NCBI GenBank assembly: GCA_013042165.1
Contig: JABDQT010000089.1
Span: 1 to 6,757 of the forward strand
Length of the DNA: 6,757 nucleotides
Reading direction: 5' to 3'
Source: Kiritimatiellales bacterium
GTDB taxonomy: Bacteria; Verrucomicrobiota; Kiritimatiellia; Kiritimatiellales; Pontiellaceae
The position numbers and the translations under genes are program-made. This document shows, piece by piece, positions 1 to 6,705 of this stretch. Positions within the stretch are counted from its first letter, which is position 1, and each line of letters opens with the position of its first letter. The notes beneath the pieces were generated by a model, which did not search any database, had not been told where the DNA came from, and saw nothing but the letters and a program-made list of their open reading frames with translations.

Positions 1-392
1 TGAACGCACTGGTAAACAGTCGCCGGAAGATCGGCATCTTTATTGTCGCGGTACTGACCATCGTCGTCATCCTTGGCTCGCTGATGTATGTCATTGAAGG
101 CGACGCCAACGGCTTCACCAGCATTCCTCGGTCGGTCTACTGGGCCATCGTTACCCTCACGACCGTCGGGTATGGCGACATTTCGCCGCAGACCAGCCTG
201 GGGCAGGCGTTGGCCGCCGTCATAATGATCATCGGCTATAGCATCATCGCCGTACCCACTGGCATCATCACCGCCAAGCTGGGGCTTTCCGCCGCCCTGA
301 AGAAGAGCGCCCGGTTGTGCAGTGCCTGCGGCCACGGACAGCACGATGCCACCGCCGCCCATTGTAATCAGTGCGGTGCAAAACTGGAGTAG
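1..392 (+). CDS. Voltage-gated-type potassium channel, 3' part, with C-terminal zinc ribbon
   Basis: The reading frame is open from the first bases, so the N-terminus (presumably voltage sensor S1-S4) lies outside the window. Visible in order: a hydrophobic helix (S5) at about 36-105; a pore helix followed by the K+ selectivity filter TTVGYGD at 159-179; a second long hydrophobic helix (S6) at about 201-275; then a short basic linker and a tail with two CxxC pairs (Cys codons at 318, 327, 363, 372), which reads as a small zinc ribbon. The TVGYGD filter is the classical signature of K+-selective channels in the inner membrane. The ATG at 84 lies inside the S5/pore region and would remove a helix, so it is not the true start. 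The tail replaces the RCK/TrkA-N domain found in other bacterial K+ channels. The family call is secure; gating and zinc binding are inferred. Confidence 0.88.
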   Translation, partial: NALVNSRRKIGIFIVAVLTIVVILGSLMYVIEGDANGFTSIPRSVYWAIVTLTTVGYGDISPQTSLGQALAAVIMIIGYSIIAVPTGIITAKLGLSAALKKSARLCSACGHGQHDATAAHCNQCGAKLE

Positions 393-411
393 AACCTATC
401 CTAAAACCTCC

Positions 412-435
412 GCCGCCCCGCTGAAGCCGGGCGGC
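412..435. repeat. GC-rich palindrome between convergent genes (REP-like or weak terminator)
   Basis: GCCGCCC (412-418) pairs with GGGCGGC (429-435). Inside, a C-C mismatch is followed by GC/GC pairs closing a TGAA loop. There is no T-run directly after the stem on either strand, although on the minus strand GGTTTTAGG follows a few bases later. It lies between the stop of the channel gene and the stop of the minus-strand FMN-type gene, so it could act as a shared terminator or mRNA 3' end. The core, read on the minus strand as GGCTTCAGC, resembles a common intergenic palindrome in Planctomycetes/Verrucomicrobia-type genomes (recollection, not checked). Confidence 0.5.
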
Positions 436-488
436 CTACATCAGCTCTGTGAGCCGAACGATGTATTGCGTTTCAAGCGCTAAGCGGA

Positions 489-1001
489 TCAATTGGTCTG
501 AGGCCAGTCGGGTTTCGACAGCATCTCCAGCGCAGTTTTCCGTGCCAGATGGTTGAGGTAGCCGGTGGTCTTGTGCCCGTGCCGCGTCGCTCCCGATACC
601 ACATCCACGGCCGACTTCTCGGCATAGGGATCGAAGGGGACATTCTTGAACTGCTTGAGGACGGACATCACCTGCCGGCGATCCTTGGCGTTTCTGATTT
701 TACCAATGTCGGGAAACAGCGCTTCGCGGAGTACAAATCCATCGGGGGTTTTGTCCACAATCACAACACCCGTAATGGGTTTGTATGATTTGACTTCACG
801 GTAGGCCATGCCCGTCTTTGGATTCCCGTTATGATCGCAACCGACATACATTCGTTCGATGGTGCGCGAATACGGTGCATCGGATGTCGCCACCTCAAGA
901 TCGGCCAGGGTTTGATTGATCAGGGTCTGAATCTCATCGGCCTGTACCAGGCCGGTAAAGGCGAGAACTGTTCCTATGGACAACAATCTAAAAAGCATCA
1001 T
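489..1001 (-). CDS. Exported FMN-binding-domain-like protein (SGAT motif)
   Basis: A 170-residue protein with a Sec signal peptide: short basic start, hydrophobic residues about 6-18, and a VQA-type cleavage site near residue 21. The mature part is about 150 residues, soluble, with no further membrane helix. Near the C-terminus residues 133-139 read DVVSGAT; in NqrC, RnfG and other FMN_bind (PF04205) proteins, [S/T]GA[S/T] is where the flavin transferase ApbE links FMN through a phosphoester to the Thr, here Thr139. I infer a periplasmic one-electron flavoprotein; the rest of the domain is too divergent for me to confirm. Two ATGs are in tandem (1001 and 998). The GGAG at 1006-1009 lies 4 bases from the first and 7 from the second, so the second may be the true start. 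It follows the porin gene by 92 bases on the same strand and is probably co-transcribed. No ApbE gene is visible here. Confidence 0.62.
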   Translation of the reverse strand: MMLFRLLSIGTVLAFTGLVQADEIQTLINQTLADLEVATSDAPYSRTIERMYVGCDHNGNPKTGMAYREVKSYKPITGVVIVDKTPDGFVLREALFPDIGKIRNAKDRRQVMSVLKQFKNVPFDPYAEKSAVDVVSGATRHGHKTTGYLNHLARKTALEMLSKPDWPQTN

Positions 1002-1049
1002 TCAACTCCATGTTCAACAAGACGATACCAACTACGTTATTGGGACGAT

Positions 1050-1078
1050 GCCGCATGGGAAGTCTGCTCCCATGCGGC
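1050..1078 (-). other. Perfect 11-bp stem-loop between porin and FMN-type gene
   Basis: GCCGCATGGGA (1050-1060) is exactly complementary to TCCCATGCGGC (1068-1078), with a 7-base loop. On the transcribed minus strand no T-run follows, so it is not a standard intrinsic terminator. It starts 15 bases after the porin stop and ends about 40 bases before the ribosome site of the next gene. Such intercistronic stems commonly protect the 3' end of the upstream message or attenuate the downstream gene, which would give more porin than flavoprotein. The structure is seen directly; the role is inferred. Confidence 0.7.
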
Positions 1079-1093
1079 GGCGTACAATACAGG

Positions 1094-2335
1094 TTATTGA
1101 AACACCCAGCCCATGCCGAGGTTGTATTTAACGACCGTATCAGAACCCGACGCTTCGTTGGATGCAAACTGTATATCCGCTTTCACCACAAAGTCTTGGG
1201 TCAGCAGGAAGTTGGCGCCCACGGTGATGTCCGTGCGCTCGTATTCCCCGGTGGACGAGGCCCCGCCCGGCAGCTCATGCTGGGTGTCATACTCCTCGTA
1301 GCGCACAAACGGGATAATGTCCGCATCGGCCAGCCTGCCGTGTTGCCATGCCTCGGGCATGACGCTTGCCCCGGCTTCAAGATACCAGCCGAAGATTTCG
1401 TCGCCGACACCGACAGCGGCCAGCATATCGGCATCGGAGTTGCTACCATGTGCGGCGAGGCCACGAAAACGCAGGCAGGCAATGTTGTATTCAAAGTCGG
1501 CGGAAATCATGGTGAAGACGTTATCGAGATTGTTCGTGTTATCTCCGCCTTTGTTCTTATTGTTCGTGCCTCCGTAGTATCCGGAAAGGCCGATGCGCAG
1601 ATCCTGTTCGTCAGAGGCCATCGGAAAAATGTCGATACGGCCGGTCAAGGCTCCGTCATTAAGCCCCTGCCGTTCTTTAATCCGCCCGCCTCGAATACCC
1701 TCTTTTGCACTGAACCCAGTGTCATCCAGCCCGGCCACCGCATAGGCCTCATAGCTCAACCAGCTGAGCGGGTAACCAAAGATGCCGACGCCATCGAGCG
1801 ACCAGGTGGAGGGAATGATATACTTTTCCACGTTCGGTCGTTCCACGCCGTTGAAGAGTGTGGGTTCATGATGCTGGTTGATAATGCCCAACGGGGCCAG
1901 CACACGCCCGGCGCGCACGTTCAAGGCATCGGAGAGCAGAAAGTCGACATAGAGCTGCTCGATGACCAGATCACCGCCACCTTTGTCTTTGTTTACATAG
2001 GCGTGTTCCAGCTCGGTTTCCGAGGTCAGCCTGATCCAGTCGGTAAATTGATAGCCGACATACATGACCAGGCGGTGAATATCGATCTGGTCGGAGCCGC
2101 TTTCTGCAATATTCGCATGGATCTCGCCATAGCCCCCGAAGCTGAGCCTGCTGACCGGTTCTTCCAAAACAGACAGATCCTCTTTTTCTCCCTTGAGTGC
2201 GGCGATTTCCGCGTGGGCCGCAGCCATCTGCTTTTCCAGAACCAGGATGCGGTCCTGACTTTCGGAATATGCCGCTCCGGCAATCAATGTAACCAAGGCG
2301 GCAACGCCGTATTTCTTAACGAACTGATCTTTCAT
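1094..2335 (-). CDS. Outer-membrane porin (OprO/OprP-like beta-barrel)
   Basis: A 413-residue protein. Residues 1 to about 24 form a signal peptide (KK, hydrophobic VAALVTLIAGAA). Residues about 28-56 are a Leu/Ala/Glu-rich heptad segment, likely the short periplasmic coiled coil that mediates trimerisation in several porins. From about residue 64 the protein alternates polar and hydrophobic residues, starting with LSFGGYGEIH and continuing with Tyr/Trp-rich strands to the end, as in a beta-barrel. A conserved-looking block at about residues 154-180 (HEPTLFNGVERP followed by IIPSTW) matches my memory of a widespread family annotated simply as porin. An Asn/Gly/Lys-rich stretch near 257-270 looks like a surface loop. 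The last residues are WVFQ: the usual terminal aromatic is penultimate. The start is supported by GAAGGA at 2343-2348, 7 bases before the ATG. Substrate unknown; probably co-transcribed with the downstream FMN-type gene. Confidence 0.82.
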   Translation of the reverse strand: MKDQFVKKYGVAALVTLIAGAAYSESQDRILVLEKQMAAAHAEIAALKGEKEDLSVLEEPVSRLSFGGYGEIHANIAESGSDQIDIHRLVMYVGYQFTDWIRLTSETELEHAYVNKDKGGGDLVIEQLYVDFLLSDALNVRAGRVLAPLGIINQHHEPTLFNGVERPNVEKYIIPSTWSLDGVGIFGYPLSWLSYEAYAVAGLDDTGFSAKEGIRGGRIKERQGLNDGALTGRIDIFPMASDEQDLRIGLSGYYGGTNNKNKGGDNTNNLDNVFTMISADFEYNIACLRFRGLAAHGSNSDADMLAAVGVGDEIFGWYLEAGASVMPEAWQHGRLADADIIPFVRYEEYDTQHELPGGASSTGEYERTDITVGANFLLTQDFVVKADIQFASNEASGSDTVVKYNLGMGWVFQ

Positions 2336-2411
2336 GATTCATTCCTTCATCTAAAACCCGGCACCGTGCAGTGGATGCATGGAAAGGGTGGCAGAAGTTG
2401 CGGGATGCGCC

Positions 2412-2453
2412 TGATCAATGGAAAGTTCCGGGGTTGAATGCCCCGATAGATCA
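2412..2453 (-). other. Bulged stem-loop in the putative porin leader
   Basis: An inner stem CGGGG (2429-2433) pairs with CCCCG (2441-2445) around a 7-base loop. An outer stem TGATC-A-AT (2412-2419) pairs with AT-A-GATCA (2446-2453) with one A-A mismatch, leaving a 9-base bulge on one side. If transcribed from the minus strand it lies about 75 bases upstream of the porin start. It matches no riboswitch class I know; it may be a regulatory leader fold or chance. Confidence 0.35.
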
Positions 2454-2609
2454 TTTGAATCGTGTCCGCGGCTGCTGTTATATCCAATCTCTGCATCCGG
2501 AATCCGGTTCATCCGCTGAACCCGCGCGCCGGGAAATTTTAATTAACAACCTTCAGGTTCTCCCTGACAGGACGATTTTTTGTTCCACAACGGGTAACAA
2601 ACGCGGCCA

Positions 2610-2637
2610 AACTTAGACGGAGCTAAAAAAAAGTCAA
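2610..2637 (-). promoter_or_regulatory. Candidate sigma70 promoter for the porin unit
   Basis: Read on the minus strand: -35 TTGACT (2637-2632), 16-base spacer that is T-rich at its start, -10 TAAGTT (2615-2610). The -35 matches the consensus at 5 of 6 positions and the -10 keeps the key TA...T. It would start transcription near 2603 and leave a leader of roughly 268 bases before the porin ATG. Confidence 0.45.
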
Positions 2638-2703
2638 CCGATTATTTAGATTTGGTCTAGATAGCGCGCGGTTTTTTCCGCTCAAAATTAGGATGCATCC
2701 TTG

Positions 2704-2732
2704 TTGACGGGTTTCCGGCGGTTGGGTAGGGT
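2704..2732 (+). promoter_or_regulatory. gapA: Candidate sigma70 promoter for gapA
   Basis: TTGACG at 2704-2709, an optimal 17-base spacer, then TAGGGT at 2727-2732. The -35 matches consensus at 5 of 6 positions and the -10 keeps TA...T. The expected start near 2740 gives a leader of about 50 bases. It is back to back with the porin promoter candidate, whose -35 lies 67 bases away, so a regulator bound between 2638 and 2703 could affect both. Confidence 0.55.
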
Positions 2733-2766
2733 TTGCGCTCATTTTAACCAGAAACAGTGTTTCTAA

Positions 2767-3786
<1,020 letters not shown>

Positions 3787-3806
3787 ATCCGCGTTTAACC
3801 GAGATT

Positions 3807-3841
3807 AAAAAAAGCGTCCCGGTTGCGGGGCGCTTTTTTTT
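3807..3841 (+). terminator. Strong intrinsic terminator after gapA (possibly bidirectional)
   Basis: Seven A (3807-3813), GCGTCCCG (3814-3821), a GTTG loop (3822-3825), CGGGGCGC (3826-3833), then eight T (3834-3841). The GC stem is 8 bp with one G-T pair and is extended by A-T pairs. It begins 20 bases after the gapA stop and shows that most gapA transcripts end before corA. Confidence 0.93.
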
Positions 3842-3939
3842 ATTCCAAGGGATGGCTCTTGCCTATCGGGGAACGGAGTGGCTAAATCAAGGTCATGGGC
3901 AGGACGTCTAAACTTATCCCCCTGGAAGGCTTCGCGAAG

Positions 3940-5001
3940 ATGAAGCGGCTTTTCACGGTTTCTGAAAAAAGCGGACTTCCACCCGGTACCATGGTCTACA
4001 CCGGGCCGCGAAAAGACGAGCCGACGCGTATTACGATCATTGATTATAATGCGGAGCAGGTTGCCGAGATTGCGGATGCCAAGGTGGAAGACTGCATGCC
4101 TTGCAAACAGACCGATACCGTTTCATGGATCAACATTGACGGATTGAACGATACCGCGACGATCGAACAGATCGGTACGCACTTCGGGCTCCATCCGCTG
4201 GTGCTCGAAGACATTCTGCACACCACCCAGCGACCCAAGATCGAAGACCAGACCGACTATCTGTTTCTGGTCGTTCGCATGCTCTACCATATGCCGGGGG
4301 AAAAAGAGATTCAGTCGGAGCAGGTCAGCTTTATTCTGACCGAACATTGCCTGATCACATTCCAGGAGCGAGCGGGTGATGTGTTTGAGACGATCCGCAG
4401 CCGCATTCGTAAAAATCATGGACGCATCCGGAAGATGGGGGCCGATTATCTGCTGTATGCGCTGATGGATGCCATCGTCGACAACTACTTTCTCATCATG
4501 GAAACCACCGGAGAGCACCTTGAGGCTATCGAGCAGGACATGATGGTGAATCCCTCTGCACTGTTGCTGAACGAACTGTACCGGCAAAAGCGGGAGCTGC
4601 TCTATATTCGCAAGTCGGTCTGGCCGCTGCGCGAAGCCGTCGGGGGACTGGAGCGCGGTGAATCGGCATTGCTCAGGAAGAAAACCTCGGCCTATCTGCG
4701 CGACCTGTATGATCACACCATCCAGGTGATCGATACCGTCGAAACCTTCCGCGACATGCTCAGCGGCGTTCAGGATCTCTATCTCTCAAGCATGGGGCAT
4801 AAGACCAATCAGGTGATGCAGGTGCTGACCGTGATTGCCACCATTTTCATCCCCTTGACCTTTGTGGCGGGTATCTACGGCATGAATTTCGAATTTATGC
4901 CCGAGCTGCACTGGAAATACGGCTATCCCGCCACCTGGCTCGTGATGCTGCTGATTACCTTCGGCATGCTCTATTATTTCCGTCGCAAGAATTGGTTTTG
5001 A
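3940..5001 (+). CDS. corA: Magnesium/cobalt transport protein CorA
   Basis: A 353-residue inner-membrane channel for Mg2+ (also Co2+), homopentameric in the family. A large cytosolic domain (1 to about 290) is followed by TM1 (about 291-313), the signature GMN at 314-316 in YGMNFEFMPEL, a short loop, TM2 (about 328-347) and a basic tail RRKNWF. The sequence tracks Thermotoga maritima CorA closely: HPLVLEDIL (85-93), QRPK, RADYLLY-like GADYLLYALMDAIVD, RDLYDHTIQ, VETFRD, YLSS. Asp91 and Asp255 correspond to its regulatory Mg2+-sensing aspartates, so Mg2+-inhibited gating is expected. Start: an in-frame ATG at 3895 would add 15 residues but has a poor ribosome site; ATG 3940 has GGAAGG 10 bases upstream and gives MKRLF...GLPPGT, matching the family's N-terminus and length. 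A weak promoter-like pair (TTGCCT 3859, CTAAAT 3882) precedes it. No convincing terminator follows. Confidence 0.95.
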   Translation: MKRLFTVSEKSGLPPGTMVYTGPRKDEPTRITIIDYNAEQVAEIADAKVEDCMPCKQTDTVSWINIDGLNDTATIEQIGTHFGLHPLVLEDILHTTQRPKIEDQTDYLFLVVRMLYHMPGEKEIQSEQVSFILTEHCLITFQERAGDVFETIRSRIRKNHGRIRKMGADYLLYALMDAIVDNYFLIMETTGEHLEAIEQDMMVNPSALLLNELYRQKRELLYIRKSVWPLREAVGGLERGESALLRKKTSAYLRDLYDHTIQVIDTVETFRDMLSGVQDLYLSSMGHKTNQVMQVLTVIATIFIPLTFVAGIYGMNFEFMPELHWKYGYPATWLVMLLITFGMLYYFRRKNWF

Positions 5002-5049
5002 ACCGGTTTTGATGCCGATCAGGCACGCAGGCCGGTGCGCTTCTTTCGT

Positions 5050-5077
5050 TTGACTCGTTTGGGGTTATCCTTATAGT
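5050..5077 (+). promoter_or_regulatory. pgk: Sigma70-like promoter for pgk
   Basis: TTGACT (5050-5055), 16-base spacer, TATAGT (5072-5077): five of six matches in each hexamer. The predicted start near 5084 gives a leader of about 37 bases. It lies between the corA stop and the pgk start, so pgk can be transcribed on its own. Confidence 0.7.
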
Positions 5078-5106
5078 CAGCGACTTGTTTTCAAGGACGT
5101 ATAACC

Positions 5107-5113
5107 AAAGGAG
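5107..5113 (+). promoter_or_regulatory. pgk: Strong ribosome binding site of pgk
   Basis: AAAGGAG, almost perfectly complementary to the 16S rRNA 3' end, with a 7-base AT-rich spacer to the ATG at 5121. It fixes the start and fits a highly expressed glycolytic gene. Confidence 0.88.
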
Positions 5114-5120
5114 TTAAATC

Positions 5121-6320
5121 ATGAATAAACTGACGATCAAGGACCTGGATGTGAAGGGCAAGCGTGTGCTGATGCGCGTGGACTTCAACGTGCCGGTTAA
5201 AGACGGCGTGGTCGGCGACGATACCCGCATTGTCGCGGCACTTCCATCCATTAACTATGTGCTCGAAAACGGGGGTTCGCTGGTGCTGATGAGCCACTGC
5301 GGCCGCCCCAAGGGCGAAAAGAACATGGAGTTTACCCTCAAGCCGGCGGCCGACCGTCTGGCCGAACTGGTCTCCGCCAAGGTCACGCTCGCTCCCGACG
5401 TGATCGGGCCCGAGGTGAAAAAGCTGGTCGATGGGATTAAAGCCGGCGAAATCCTCGTGCTCGAAAATGTCCGCTTCTATAAAGAGGAAGAGGGCAAGGG
5501 CTGCACCCCGGAAGAGCAGGACGCTTTTTCAAAGGAACTTGCTTCCTTCGGTGATGTCTATGTGTCCGACGCATTCGGTACCGCGCACCGCGCGCATGCT
5601 TCGATGGTGGGCGTGACCAAGTACATCGACCAATGCGCCGCCGGCTTCCTGCTCTCCAAGGAGATCGAATACCTCGGCAAGGCGCTCGAGGCGCCGGTCA
5701 AACCCTTCGTGGCCATCATTGGCGGTGCCAAGATTTCCGGTAAGATCGATGTCGTCACCAACCTGATGGATAAGTGCGATGCCATCCTGATCGGCGGCGG
5801 CATGGCCTATACCTTCTACAAGGCGCAGGGCAAAACGATCGGTGGATCACTCGTGGAAGAGGATAAGGTTGAGCTCGCCGGCGAAATCCTGCAGCAGGCC
5901 GAAGCCAAGGGCGTGAAGCTCATGCTCCCGGTCGACAACATGGTGGCCGACGCTTTTTCCGCCGATGCGAATACCAAGGTAGTGGGCGACAATATCGAAG
6001 ACGGCTGGATGGCGCTGGATATCGGCCCGAAAACCATCGAGCTCTACTGCAACGAGGTGGCCGGTGCCAAGACGGTCGTCTGGAACGGTCCGATGGGCTG
6101 TTTTGAAATGGCGCCGTTCGCCGCCGGCACCTTTGCCGTCTGCGAAGCAGTGGCCAAGTCCGACAGCATCAGCATCATTGGCGGCGGCGACAGCGTGGCC
6201 GCGGTCAACCAGTCGGGTGTAGCCGACCAGATGAGCCATGTGTCCACCGGTGGCGGGGCATCGCTCGAATTCATGGAAGGCAAGCAGCTGCCCGGTATCG
6301 TGGCGCTCACCGATACATAG
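5121..6320 (+). CDS. pgk: Phosphoglycerate kinase
   Basis: A 399-residue monomeric cytosolic kinase (usual bacterial length about 390-400) that transfers phosphate from 1,3-bisphosphoglycerate to MgADP. N-domain substrate site: RVDFNVP (19-25), Arg36 in DDTRI, HCGRPKG (59-65), LENVRFY (114-120) and [12 protein letters not shown] (150-161). C-domain nucleotide site: GGAKISGKI (201-209), GGGMAYTF (225-232), DIGP (300-303), WNGPMGCFE (321-329), GGGDSVAAV (354-362) and [10 protein letters not shown] (375-384). All key Asp, Arg, His, Lys and Gly positions look intact. Small deviations: Cys instead of the usual Leu in HxGRPKG and instead of the usual Val in WNGPMGxFE, and Gly in ISGKI where Asp or Ser is usual. 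It uses the product of GapA, encoded two genes upstream. It has its own promoter, a strong ribosome site and a terminator. Codon use is more mixed (more GAG, GTG, GAT) than in gapA. Confidence 0.98.
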   Translation: MNKLTIKDLDVKGKRVLMRVDFNVPVKDGVVGDDTRIVAALPSINYVLENGGSLVLMSHCGRPKGEKNMEFTLKPAADRLAELVSAKVTLAPDVIGPEVKKLVDGIKAGEILVLENVRFYKEEEGKGCTPEEQDAFSKELASFGDVYVSDAFGTAHRAHASMVGVTKYIDQCAAGFLLSKEIEYLGKALEAPVKPFVAIIGGAKISGKIDVVTNLMDKCDAILIGGGMAYTFYKAQGKTIGGSLVEEDKVELAGEILQQAEAKGVKLMLPVDNMVADAFSADANTKVVGDNIEDGWMALDIGPKTIELYCNEVAGAKTVVWNGPMGCFEMAPFAAGTFAVCEAVAKSDSISIIGGGDSVAAVNQSGVADQMSHVSTGGGASLEFMEGKQLPGIVALTDT

Positions 6321-6343
6321 TCGACCTAGTTTTCACTGAATCG

Positions 6344-6376
6344 ATAACTCCCGTCATCCGGCGGGAGTTATTGTTT
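6344..6376 (+). terminator. Intrinsic terminator after pgk
   Basis: ATAACTCCCG (6344-6353) pairs perfectly with CGGGAGTTAT (6362-6371) around an 8-base loop, followed by a short T-rich run (TTGTTT, 6371-6376). It begins 23 bases after the pgk stop. Confidence 0.88.
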
Positions 6377-6576
6377 GAGGTAGCAACTGTGTTTAGCAGG
6401 ATACCAGCGAATCCGCCCGCACCTGCGATCGCCGCATGGAGCTACATCGGTTTACCAGGGCATAGTCTGGTGCCGTGAACTGATCTCCGGATTCCTATAT
6501 TTCCGAACTGACCCCATTTACTGGCCCTTTTTGTTTAAAATAAGCATGAAATGACCAAATTCAACCGCCTGTCTGC

Positions 6577-6606
6577 TTGTCAAGGTATGGTAGCAGTCGC
6601 TACATT
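6577..6606 (+). promoter_or_regulatory. Candidate promoter for the last gene
   Basis: TTGTCA (6577-6582), 18-base spacer, TACATT (6601-6606): five of six and four of six consensus matches. A small inverted repeat (6590-6603) lies within it and could be an operator. The transcript would start near 6613 and carry both repeat blocks in its leader of about 93 bases. Confidence 0.35.
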
Positions 6607-6627
6607 CTGCGCTTCTTTCGATCTGCC

Positions 6628-6656
6628 CACAGATTACACAGGTTGACGCAGATGAA
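6628..6656. repeat. Degenerate CACAGATT-type direct repeats
   Basis: Three adjacent 9-10-base units: CACAGATTA (6628), CACAGGTTGA (6637) and CGCAGATGAA (6647). Repeats of CACAGATTA-like words are common between genes in many environmental bacterial genomes (recollection). The function is unknown. Confidence 0.5.
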
Positions 6657-6661
6657 ATTGA

Positions 6662-6689
6662 GCAATACGCAATTCGCATTAAGCAATAG
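6662..6689. repeat. Four-copy heptanucleotide tandem repeat
   Basis: Four consecutive 7-base units of the form GCAATNN: GCAATAC (6662), GCAATTC (6669), GCATTAA (6676) and GCAATAG (6683). The repeat ends three bases before the GGAG ribosome site of the last gene. It resembles the short heptamer repeats known from cyanobacteria and others. Copy-number change is possible but unproven. Confidence 0.6.
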
Positions 6690-6705
6690 GTCGGAGACAC
6701 CAATC

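Larger units (their letters stand above)
6377..6705. other. Repeat-rich intergenic region upstream of the last gene (no gene)
   Basis: About 330 bases with no supported coding sequence. The first 120 bases are featureless apart from one GCGATCGC octamer (6425-6432). At 6508-6527 two similar words, CTGACCC and CTGGCCC, lie 13 bases apart, followed by a T-rich run. From 6577 there is a promoter-like pair, a small hairpin (GTAGC 6590-6594 with GCTAC 6599-6603), then degenerate direct repeats (6628-6656) and a heptamer repeat (6662-6689). A minus-strand frame (6518-6703) and a 31-codon plus-strand frame from 6551 run through these repeats and look spurious. Confidence 0.65.

Noticed and set aside
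1010..2437. Long plus-strand open frame (475 codons) opposite the porin gene
   Set aside because: It is antisense to a gene with a signal peptide, coiled coil, barrel pattern and good ribosome site; its own translation shows no domain and it has no ribosome site. It is a shadow of the porin's codon bias.
2371..2616. 81-codon plus-strand frame in the porin-gapA intergenic region
   Set aside because: No ribosome site, no recognisable motif, unusual composition, and it overlaps the probable porin leader and promoter.
3895..3939. Upstream ATG start for corA
   Set aside because: Weak ribosome site spacing, and the extra 15 residues do not match the family N-terminus; ATG 3940 has GGAAGG and aligns with Thermotoga CorA. 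It cannot be fully excluded.
5013..5048. Possible corA terminator
   Set aside because: Only 4-bp stems (TGCC/GGCA, GCAC/GTGC) and a broken T-rich stretch; too weak to call.
6425..6432. GCGATCGC octamer (HIP1-like palindrome)
   Set aside because: A single copy in the window is expected by chance and does not imply a cyanobacterial origin.
6551..6646. 31-codon plus-strand frame upstream of the putative ileS, possibly a leader peptide
   Set aside because: No Shine-Dalgarno, no run of Ile codons, no attenuator hairpin with T-run, and it starts upstream of the promoter candidate.
6518..6703. 61-codon minus-strand frame with CVIC...CSDC, suggesting a zinc finger
   Set aside because: The cysteines arise partly from translation through the CACAGATTA-like repeats, and the N-terminus comes from the heptamer repeat; there is no ribosome site.
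6377..6705. tRNA or T-box riboswitch upstream of the putative synthetase gene
   Set aside because: No B-box-like GTTCRANNC sequence, no cloverleaf and no T-box core motif or antiterminator/terminator pair was found by eye.
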